NCBI RefSeq assembly: GCF_003967355.1
Contig: NZ_BIFH01000053.1
Span: forward strand, 32,763 to 96,762
Length of the DNA: 64,000 nucleotides
From: Embleya hyalina
GTDB lineage: Bacteria > Actinomycetota > Actinomycetes > Streptomycetales > Streptomycetaceae
Direction of reading: 5' to 3'
Below, piece by piece: positions 57,951 to 64,000 of the stretch. Position 1 is the stretch's first letter; every line of letters begins with the position of its first letter. The position numbers were made by a program, and so were the translations under genes. The notes under the pieces were generated by a model. The model was given only the letters and a program-made list of their open reading frames with translations, was not told the DNA's origin and ran no database searches.

Positions 57951-57954
57951 ACGC

Positions 57955-59034
57955 ATGCCTTCCCTGCTGGCCAGCCCCGCTGCCGAGGAACATGCTCATC
58001 GCGCCTGCGACGAGGTGGTCGTGGCGGGGCGGCGGTTGCGGCCGACGGCGGTCTTCGACACCTATTGGCGGTTCGCCGTGCTGCGCGACCGGGTGTATCG
58101 GGCCCGGGTGGCCGGCGCGCCTGCGCCGTGGACGAGCGACCCGATTCTGGCCCGTCACCGGTTCACCAACTGCTTCCGCGCGGCGGATCGCGTCAGCCAG
58201 CAGCTGATCGCGGGGGTGAGCTACCGGGGCGATCAGCGCTGGGAGGAGGTGTTCTTCCGCACACTGTTGTTCAAGTTCTTCAACAAGGCGTCCACGTGGG
58301 AGTTGTTGGTGGGCGCGCTCGGCGGGACGCCGACGTGGGCGGACTACGACTTCGGTCGTTACGACGGGGTGTTGTCGAAGGCGTTCGCGTCCGGTGGGCG
58401 GTTGTACTCGGCGGCGTACATCACCCCGCCGCCGGCCATGGGGGAGTCACGCAAGCACGCCAACCACCTGCGCGTGCTGGAGACGATGATGGCCACGAAC
58501 GCGCCCGCGCGGGTACTGGCGGCGAAGAGCCTCCAGGAGGCGTACCGGATCCTGCTCGGCTATCCGGCGATCGGCCCGTTCCTGGCCTACCAGTACGTGA
58601 TCGACCTGAACTACGCGGCCGAGATGCCCTTCGAGGAAGGCGACTTCGTCGTGCCCGGCCCGGGGGCCAAGGACGGTATTCGCAAGGCGTTCGGTGCGGC
58701 GGCGGACGGCATCGAGGCTGAGGTCATCCACTACATGACCGACACCCAGGAGGAGCACTTCGCCCGACTGGGCCTGGAACCGGTGCGGCTGGGAGGCCGC
58801 CGCCGACTCCAACTGATCGACTGCCAGAACCTGTTCTGCGAGGTCGACAAGTACGCCCGGGTCGCGCATCCCGAGGTCGCCGGGATCAGCGGCCGCGCAC
58901 GGATCAAGCAGGTCTACCGCGCCGACTCCGCGCCGTTGACACCGTGGTTCCCCCCGAAGTGGGGACTGACCGACGCCGCCGGTGCCGGCGCGTCCGGGAC
59001 ACGGGGCGCATCCGGGGCGGCGGAGCGTTCCTGA
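57955..59034 (+). CDS. HMUDK-helical/thymine pyrophosphorylase-like domain protein
   Basis: 359 residues from ATG 57955. The block TYWRFAVLRDRVYRARVAGA then PAPWTSDPILARHRFTNCFR-AADRVSQQL, followed by VFFRTLLFKFFNKASTWELL, matches my memory of the helical domain shared by phage 5-hydroxymethyl-dU DNA kinases and alpha-glutamyl/putrescinyl-thymine pyrophosphorylases (the P-W-x-x-D-P-I-L-x-x-x-R-F-T-N-x-x-R signature; databases label it nucleotide kinase domain-containing). Further blocks: FLAYQYVIDLNYAAEMPFEE, FCEVDKYARVAHPE. No P-loop is present, so kinase activity is unlikely in this chain alone. A disordered tail overlaps the 3' end of the ThyA-like gene by 121 bases tail to tail. Confidence 0.75.
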   Translation: MPSLLASPAAEEHAHRACDEVVVAGRRLRPTAVFDTYWRFAVLRDRVYRARVAGAPAPWTSDPILARHRFTNCFRAADRVSQQLIAGVSYRGDQRWEEVFFRTLLFKFFNKASTWELLVGALGGTPTWADYDFGRYDGVLSKAFASGGRLYSAAYITPPPAMGESRKHANHLRVLETMMATNAPARVLAAKSLQEAYRILLGYPAIGPFLAYQYVIDLNYAAEMPFEEGDFVVPGPGAKDGIRKAFGAAADGIEAEVIHYMTDTQEEHFARLGLEPVRLGGRRRLQLIDCQNLFCEVDKYARVAHPEVAGISGRARIKQVYRADSAPLTPWFPPKWGLTDAAGAGASGTRGASGAAERS

Positions 59035-59855
59035 GCGTCCGACACGAGACCGAGCAGGTCTGCCGGCTGCGCCTTGTCCACCCGATCGAGGATCTTTTGG
59101 CTGCAGTCCAGATGCGCGACGCCTGCCACGACCATCAGACGTCCCGGACGTAGCCCCGCCTGCTCGGCGACCCAGGCGTTGAGCTTGCCCAGCGCCAGGT
59201 AGTTGCCGTAGGCGCGGTCGAACATGTAGTGGCTGCGGTAGTAGGCGACCGTGTGGACGGTGCCGGTGCCGCTCTCCAACTGGAACGAGACGTGACTCAG
59301 GCAGGGAAAGTCCAGCATCTGGGTATCGCCTCCGAGGTCGCGGATGGGCAGGTCGGCCGGAACCTCCTCGACCGGCGGCGGCCCGTCCTCGACGTGGACG
59401 GTGCCGGCCTCATACACCGCGTTCCAGCGACTGCTGTGACTGAGCTTCCGCAGTCGCGCGATGAGTAGGCCCAACTGGTCGACCGGAGCCGCGCCCTCGC
59501 GCCCGGGGTGGCCCACCAACCGCCCGAAGTAGGTGCCGTGGACGTTGCGCCGATCGGCCTTGCGCAGCCGCTCGTACAAGGCGAGATAGCGTCGGGCCAG
59601 TTCGGCGTGGTCCCTGCAGGAAGCGGCGAGCGCGGAGGGGAAGAGGGTGTTGATCACCGCTTCCATCGGGTACTTGTCCCCGGCGATGCGCAGGCGCTCC
59701 AACTCGGCGTGCACCTCGACACGTTCGCTCCGCGGGTCGGCGATGCGCACGACGGTGTGATAGCCCCTCCCGCCGGGGATCTTGGCCAGGCTGCGACATG
59801 CCTTCAGCCATGCGGAGGACACGTCGAGCGCGTCGACGGTGAAGGTGTGCAACAT
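58914..59855 (-). CDS. Thymidylate-synthase-superfamily protein
   Basis: 313 residues from ATG 59855. Key thymidylate synthase features: MLDFPCLSHVSFQL with a candidate nucleophile Cys185, YYRSHYMFDRAYGNYLALGK with Arg207 in the phosphate-binding Y-x-R-S and Asn218 in the G-x-x-N position, and MVVAGVAHLDCSQ near 241-253. An N-terminal segment DKYPMEAVINTLFP replaces the usual R-D-x-x-x-Y. The fold class includes dUMP methylases, phage dUMP/dCMP hydroxymethylases and CMP hydroxymethylases of nucleoside antibiotics. It is divergent enough to suggest a non-housekeeping pyrimidine C5-modifying role. Last gene of the ACP-XRE-ImmA operon, 36 bases after immA. Confidence 0.8.
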   Translation of the reverse strand: MLHTFTVDALDVSSAWLKACRSLAKIPGGRGYHTVVRIADPRSERVEVHAELERLRIAGDKYPMEAVINTLFPSALAASCRDHAELARRYLALYERLRKADRRNVHGTYFGRLVGHPGREGAAPVDQLGLLIARLRKLSHSSRWNAVYEAGTVHVEDGPPPVEEVPADLPIRDLGGDTQMLDFPCLSHVSFQLESGTGTVHTVAYYRSHYMFDRAYGNYLALGKLNAWVAEQAGLRPGRLMVVAGVAHLDCSQKILDRVDKAQPADLLGLVSDAQERSAAPDAPRVPDAPAPAASVSPHFGGNHGVNGAESAR

Positions 59856-59891
59856 TCTCTCCCCTCGACATCCGACACGCGCGCGTTCGGC

Positions 59892-60806
59892 TCACGACGG
59901 CCAGAAATGATCGGAGCCTCGACGTCGCGGTGTCGGGGACACGGTGATGCGGAAGGTCTCGCCGCCGCCCGCAGTGGCGGTCAAAGCGGAGGTGGTGTCC
60001 AAATCCTCGGTGACCCACAGAGCACGACCACCGTCGAACCCGGCTTCCCCCCAGGGAAGTTGCGCACCGTCGAAAGGGTCCTCGCACGTGAGGCCACGCG
60101 GTACCGCATCCCAGGTGCCCGGGAAGTCCAACCACAGGAGGTCCCCGGTGCCCACGCGCGCGTGCCCCTCGTGGGCACCGGGGCCCAACGTGTGGACGTG
60201 AGCACGGGACGAGAACCCGCACCCGTGCGCGAGCAGGCTCTTCAAGCCGGCCGGCGCGATGCCTGCCCACCGCCGTTCGACGGCACCTCCGATGCTCTTG
60301 ACCCGCACCAGATGGCGCACCGTGGTGGCGTAGGGAGTCCCCAGCCACCGCGCGATTTGATAGACCTCCGCAGGGTCGGACGGGCGCTGCACACCGATGC
60401 GCGCACAGGCCGCACGGACGGCCGGCAAGGGCATCAGGAACCAGGACGCGAAGGCCTCGGCAGCCTTCTCGTGCTCCGGCCAGTCCTCGCCCCAGCGTCC
60501 CCACCTCCTGTCCGCGTCGTGGTCCAGGGTCGTTCCGTGTCCCAGGACGTGGTGACCCAACTCGTGGGCCAGGGTGTGCCGAAGATCGGTTTCCGCCAGA
60601 CCCGTGTTGAGCAGACAGGCCGGACCGTGATCGTCCGCGGCGACGTACAACCCCAGCAACGGCCCCAACTTCTGGGCCATCACCTCCACCCCCGCCGCCC
60701 TCAAGGCCGCGAAGACGTCCACGTAGTCGTCCCGACGAACCTTGAGGTCCTCATGCGCGTGCGCGGCGGCGATCATCGCGATGCCGTGCGCCTCGCCCCA
60801 ACTCAA
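59892..60806 (-). CDS. ImmA/IrrE-type metallopeptidase
   Basis: 304 residues. TTG 60806 overlaps the stop of the XRE gene (TTGA). Zinc motif TLAHELGHHVLGH has His81, Glu82, His85. EKAAEAFASWFLMPLPAVRA supplies the third ligand region (E-x-x-A-x-x-F-A), followed by WLGTPYATTVRHLVRV. The C-terminal 120 residues are a beta-rich sensing domain (LLWLDFPGTWDAVPRGLTCE). ImmA/IrrE proteases cleave XRE repressors or activators in response to damage or stress; the cognate XRE gene is directly upstream and translationally coupled. Confidence 0.88.
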   Translation of the reverse strand: MSWGEAHGIAMIAAAHAHEDLKVRRDDYVDVFAALRAAGVEVMAQKLGPLLGLYVAADDHGPACLLNTGLAETDLRHTLAHELGHHVLGHGTTLDHDADRRWGRWGEDWPEHEKAAEAFASWFLMPLPAVRAACARIGVQRPSDPAEVYQIARWLGTPYATTVRHLVRVKSIGGAVERRWAGIAPAGLKSLLAHGCGFSSRAHVHTLGPGAHEGHARVGTGDLLWLDFPGTWDAVPRGLTCEDPFDGAQLPWGEAGFDGGRALWVTEDLDTTSALTATAGGGETFRITVSPTPRRRGSDHFWPS

Positions 60807-61231
60807 GGAAGCTCCGCGGACGACGGCCCGGCCGAGGCATCCGACGCCGGAGGGCGCCCGTCCTCCGCCTCCGCAGCGCGTCGAGCCTTCAGGTAATGGA
60901 TGAACCTGGCCACCTCGATCCGATCCTCGGCGGTCAAGTCCTTACGGGTGCGAGGCATCCCTGCCAAGGCGTGCTCGCCGGCGTCGGCGTCCTCGTCCTC
61001 GTCCAGGAAGTAGGAGGTGGACAAACGATAGAGACGAGCCAGCTTCTTCAACTCCATGGTGTCCACCTTGCGTACCCCCCTCTCGATGTCGCTGACGGCC
61101 GATCGGGGAATGCCGGTGCGCTCGGACACCTGCTGCTGGGACAGGCCCAGATAGTCGCGGGTGCTCCTCAGTTTCTGCCCGAGCCGGGTGCGCTCGGTGG
61201 CGTCGTCCCCCGGCTCGGTGGCGGTGGTCAT
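60803..61231 (-). CDS. XRE-family HTH regulator
   Basis: 142 residues from ATG 61231, overlapping the ACP stop (ATGA). The HTH is LGQKLRSTRDYLGLSQQQVS then ERTGIPRSAVSDIERGVRKV, with a helix MELKKLARLYRLSTSYFLDE. The C-terminal LTAEDRIEVARFIHYLKARR likely dimerises or presents the ImmA cleavage site. It should bind the inverted repeat at 61571 and control the divergent ACP-operon and MazG promoters, relieved when the ImmA protease is activated. Confidence 0.88.
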   Translation of the reverse strand: MTTATEPGDDATERTRLGQKLRSTRDYLGLSQQQVSERTGIPRSAVSDIERGVRKVDTMELKKLARLYRLSTSYFLDEDEDADAGEHALAGMPRTRKDLTAEDRIEVARFIHYLKARRAAEAEDGRPPASDASAGPSSAELP

Positions 61232-61521
61232 GAGAGTCCCTCCTTCTTGATGACGGCTACGTGGATGGTCTCGGCGAACGCCCACACCGAGCGCAGGGAC
61301 CGCCCGGCTTCGGCATTCGCGTCGATCTTGACGCCGTAACGCTCCTCGACACGGATCAGGATCTCGACGACCTTCACCGAGTCCACCGGCAATTCCGCCC
61401 CCCGCGCGGCGAGTTCCTCGTACACCTCGTCGAACGGCTGACGTTGTTCCTCCGCCAGCAGATCGATGACGACGTCGACGATCTCCCTGACTCTCTCGTG
61501 AGGCATGCCGGACGCCCCCAT
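61228..61521 (-). CDS. Acyl carrier protein-like protein
   Basis: 97 residues from ATG 61521, with GGGAG 8 bases upstream. The fold pattern is ACP: helix I REIVDVVIDLLAEEQ, then AARGAELPVDSVKVVEILIR with Ser48 in D-S-V-K-V-V-E, the expected phosphopantetheine site, followed by VEERYGVKIDANAEAGRSLR and SVWAFAETIHVAV. It heads the operon ACP-XRE-ImmA-ThyA, each junction overlapping or tight. No ketosynthase, adenylation or acyltransferase gene is in the window, so its charging enzyme must be elsewhere. Possible roles are presenting an acyl or aminoacyl group to a modified base, or a non-acylated regulatory role. Confidence 0.8.
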   Translation of the reverse strand: MGASGMPHERVREIVDVVIDLLAEEQRQPFDEVYEELAARGAELPVDSVKVVEILIRVEERYGVKIDANAEAGRSLRSVWAFAETIHVAVIKKEGLS

Positions 61522-61570
61522 GTTCGCAACTCCCGGACAGCTCGGGCTGATGTCACCTAGCATAGCGACG

Positions 61571-61587
61571 TGTCGGAAAATCCGACA
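61571..61587. promoter_or_regulatory. Inverted repeat between the ACP operon and mazG
   Basis: TGTCGGA-AAA-TCCGACA, perfect 7-bp arms with a 3-base centre, lies between the divergent starts at 61521 and 61619, followed at once by GACATGTC. A leftward TATGCT -10-like hexamer sits at about 61559-61564. A probable operator of the XRE protein controlling both directions. Confidence 0.6.
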
Positions 61588-61618
61588 GACATGTCCTCTA
61601 TTCCTTAACGGAGCGTCG

Positions 61619-62491
61619 GTGCAACTCGCTCGCTATCAGCAGGCCGCCTTGAAGACCCTGCAACCCCCCACCCCCGACACCGACCCCGTCCTCGTCCCAC
61701 TCCTGGGACTCGTGGGCGAAGTCGGCTCGGTCGCCGCGGCCTACAAGAAGCGCATGCGCGACGGCACGACGACAGGACGACAACAACTACGCGAGGAACT
61801 CGGCGACGTCCTGTGGTACATCGCCACCCTCGCCCACCGCCTGGACCTCGACCTCGAGGACGTCGCCGCCGCGAGCCTCGAAAAGGCCAAGGACCGGTGG
61901 CGCGTCACCCCAGAGCCCGAACGCGTACACTTCGACGCCGACTATCCCCACCACGAACAACTTCCCCGCCGCACGACCGTCACCTTCACCCCCACACCTG
62001 CCGAGAACGACCGCACCGTCGTCGTCCTCACACGCGAAGACGGCACCCCCGCAGGCGACCCCCTCACCAGTGCCTCCCACATCGAGGACGACTACCGCTT
62101 TCACGATGCCTTCCACCTGGCGCACGCCGCGGTCCTGGGATGGTCACCGGTCACCCGCTTCCTCCTGGAGCGCAAACGCCGCAGCCGCCCCGGCGTCGAC
62201 GAAGCCGAAGACGGAGGCCGCGCAATCGCCATCGAAGAAGGCGTATCCGCCCTGGTCTTCACCTACGCCACACGCCACGACTTCTTCGAAGGCACACGCC
62301 ACGTCGACCACGAACTCCTCGACACCATCGACCAAATGACCGCCCACCTGGAAGTCAACGTCCTCCGCACCGCCGACTGGGAACGAGCGATCATGACCGG
62401 CTACGACGTATGGCGCCAACTCCGCAAGCACAACGGCGGCACCGTCGAACTCGACCTGGACAACCAAACACTCACCTTCATCGAGCCATGA
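61619..62491 (+). CDS. MazG-type nucleotide pyrophosphohydrolase with extra C-terminal domain
   Basis: 290 residues from GTG 61619, with GGAG 5 bases upstream. Residues 1-90 are the MazG/all-alpha NTP-PPase domain: PLLGLVGEVGSVAAAYKKRM (Glu34) and LREELGDVLWYIATLAHRLD (Glu59, Glu60, Asp63), which hydrolyse (d)NTPs to NMP and pyrophosphate. A separate C-terminal domain from about 150 has DDYRFHDAFHLAHAAVLGWS, RFLLERKRRSRPGVDEAEDG, GVSALVFTYATRHDFFEGTR and VWRQLRKHNGGTVELDLDNQ. It is found in longer actinobacterial MazG proteins and its role is unknown. Divergent from the ACP operon; it may clear a specific nucleotide. Confidence 0.85.
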   Translation: MQLARYQQAALKTLQPPTPDTDPVLVPLLGLVGEVGSVAAAYKKRMRDGTTTGRQQLREELGDVLWYIATLAHRLDLDLEDVAAASLEKAKDRWRVTPEPERVHFDADYPHHEQLPRRTTVTFTPTPAENDRTVVVLTREDGTPAGDPLTSASHIEDDYRFHDAFHLAHAAVLGWSPVTRFLLERKRRSRPGVDEAEDGGRAIAIEEGVSALVFTYATRHDFFEGTRHVDHELLDTIDQMTAHLEVNVLRTADWERAIMTGYDVWRQLRKHNGGTVELDLDNQTLTFIEP

Positions 62492-62563
62492 CCCGCCCGG
62501 ACATGACCAACCTCCCCGACAACCGGCCGCACCTCGAACCTCACGCTCGATCTCACATCCGCC

Positions 62564-63045
62564 TCACGTCCACCGCATCCCGACCGCGTCGAGCGCGGTG
62601 ATCCGCTCCGCCGTCAACTTCCCGCGGCGGGTCCGGGTGTTGGTGACCCACACCCCCAATCGCACCTCCTCGACCCCGCCACCCCGGGCACGTCGACGGC
62701 CTCGACGTGCCCTCGCGGGACCTCCAGGTGCCCCTCCCGCGCGAAGAACACCCCGGCCGCGGCCAACCCCACCGCGAACGCCTCGTCCCTGCTGCGCCCC
62801 GCCCTCGGCCCACCCGACACCCCAGGCCGCTCCGCCACCGCCCCGGCAGTGGGCGCCGCGACGCCAACGGCGAGCAGCGCCTCCCGCTGCGCCGGGTTCA
62901 GCCGCGCCCACCCCGCGACCCGACGCTCGACCCAGCGCCCGATCCCGACCCCGCGATACGCCGTCTCGAGCCCGGGAACGACCACCTCCCGCACCGCCAC
63001 CGCGCCGCCGCCGTCGACCCCCGTCATCACCGGCCCCCACGCCAC
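62564..63045 (-). pseudogene. Helicase-associated domain relic
   Basis: Minus frame 63045 downward: VERRVAGWARLNPAQREALL, then FAVGLAAAGVFFAREGHLEV-PRGHVEAVDV. Sense moves near 62680 to the frame ending at 62564: VEEVRLGVWVTNTRTRRGKL then TAERITALDAVGMRWT. The H-L-x-V-P, G-x-W-x-x-x-x-R-x-x-x-G-x-L and L-x-x-x-G-M-x-W marks are those of helicase-associated domains. The helicase core is absent. Confidence 0.65.
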
Positions 63046-63179
63046 CCGCCCCGCCCCGCCCCGCCATTTCGAACCGCCGCCGCGTCGGGCACCCCACGCC
63101 CACTCGCCGCTGCGCCGTACGACCCATCGGCGCCCACCCCGACATTCGGCTCACCCCCACCCGCCGCTGCGCCGTCGCC

Positions 63180-63574
63180 GCCCTCGGGGGTTGTGGGCCT
63201 GTTGCCAGCCGCGAAGGTGGTTGAGGTGGCGCAGCCACTCGATCAACCAGTGCCGGGATCCACTCGGGGTCGATGGCGGCGAGCTGCTCCGCGCGTGCCG
63301 GGTGGCGTTTCACCGTTGCTCCGGCGCCATTTCTGCAGCTGCCCTGCCGCCCGATGGGGAAGCCCTCGATGATCGCGTCGACCGGCGCGGCCTGGTCGCC
63401 GTGGAGTCGGGCGTATTCGCGGGCGTGGGCGAGGGCGTCCCGCCGGCCCTGTTCGTAGGCGTCCCAGACCATGCCCGGCGCGTGGAATTCGGCGATCCGG
63501 GTGCGGGTCCCCGGATTTCCTGGCTGATTTTCCTGCCTGGATTTCCTTACAACTTTCGGGCTCGGCTTGGCCAA
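63180..63574 (-). pseudogene. Second helicase-associated domain relic
   Basis: The minus frame reads MVWDAYEQGRRDALAHAREY then ARLHGDQAAPVDAIIEGFPI-GRQGSCRNGAG, VKRHPARAEQLAAIDPEWIP and a degenerate tail RLATGPQPPR. A-Y-x-x-G-x-x-x-A-x-x-Y-x-x-x-H-G, P-x-G and L-x-x-I-D-P-x-W are helicase-associated motifs. It probably belongs to the same lost gene as the relic at 62564-63045, separated by decayed repeats. Confidence 0.6.
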
Positions 63575-64000
63575 GTCCGTCGATGTCGGGGTGTGGCGTC
63601 GTGTGGTGTTGTCTGGCCCCTGGTGTGGGCTGTGGCGGGGATCGGGGCGTGAGGGTCGCAGGGGTCGTCCAGGGCTGTTCTCGGGGTTTTCTGGTGGTGT
63701 CCCGGGGCGGGCTCACGGTGGCCGTTGAGGGGCCGGTTCGACGGGGCTGAAGGTCGGCCCGAGTTGGGCCGGCGGGCGCGGCGGTGGGGCCGCGGAGCGG
63801 GCCGGTGGTGAGTCTCGTGTTGTCGTCCGGTGGATTCTCAGCGGATTGTCCATGGGTCCGTTTGGACGCGAACCCGGGATCTATCCTTGTCCGTAAGGGA
63901 GTTGGTGATCTCGTCCCGGCCGGGGGAGAGGGACGACGTCCCGAGATCGGTCGGCCACACGGATGAGAATGCTTGGCCGGCGGGACGAGACGTACCAGAC
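63575..64000. other. Right-edge stretch without recognisable gene
   Basis: About 425 bases. No open frame with family-like pattern and no RNA structure that I can identify up to the window edge. Confidence 0.35.

Noticed and set aside
63060..63180. Apparent tandem repeat CGCCGCTGCGCCGT, considered as a CRISPR or minisatellite
   Set aside because: Only two imperfect copies with coding-like flanks; no regular spacing or spacers. Part of the decayed helicase region.

Overview
The window is very GC-rich actinomycete DNA. It has strong third-position GC bias, GTG/TTG starts, ATGA/GTGA stop-start overlaps, and families typical of Streptomycetaceae (DUF6461, DUF6193, FG-GAP/LGFP secreted proteins, RHS toxins, actinobacterial TniQ/TnsA elements). 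The many gene fragments and transposon scars suggest an accessory region, such as a chromosome arm or a large plasmid. No rRNA, tRNA, CRISPR array or core housekeeping block was seen.

Layout. 1-10.7 kb is a graveyard with a few live genes: an IS481 scar, a DUF6461 gene, a broken second DUF6461 copy next to a 5'-truncated group II intron in an IS5-type transposase, a NIPSNAP relic, an intact Tat-exported cholesterol oxidase (choA) with a KstR-like operator, and damaged GNAT and metallo-beta-lactamase-fold genes. 10.7-16.1 kb looks like a working catabolic cassette: PucR-type regulator, M24 creatinase/prolidase-like protein, alpha/beta hydrolase, and a divergent POT-type transporter. 16.1-29.4 kb mixes fragments (IS630, TPR-NTPase, WD40, glycosyltransferase, mycosin, IS5) with intact small genes (secreted protein, T4 Rnl1-like RNA ligase, SUKH protein, YidB-like protein, zinc-ribbon protein, DUF6193).

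29.6-43.0 kb is a large divergent pair: a 1697-residue secreted FG-GAP/LGFP protein, and a 2352-residue secreted RHS polymorphic toxin. The toxin ends in a Hint autoprotease and a 132-residue tip resembling the DddA/SCP1.201-like cytidine deaminases. A SUKH-like candidate immunity gene follows. 43.0-54.9 kb carries an old TnsB-type transposase remnant, an LRR gene, a patatin relic, then a Tn7-like operon (TniQ, TnsA, TnsB, TnsC with a frameshift) and a divergent helicase with helicase-associated domains.

57.6-62.5 kb is the most novel-looking cluster. An RHH regulator is divergent from a protein resembling the helical domain of phage 5-hmdU kinases / thymine pyrophosphorylases. Convergent to that is a ThyA-superfamily enzyme at the end of an operon of acyl carrier protein, XRE regulator and ImmA/IrrE protease. 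A MazG-type pyrophosphohydrolase diverges from the ACP promoter. Together they suggest synthesis or policing of a modified pyrimidine nucleotide under XRE/ImmA control, possibly a defence or nucleoside-metabolite system. The window ends in helicase-associated relics. All homology statements come from recognising motifs by eye; no searches were run.
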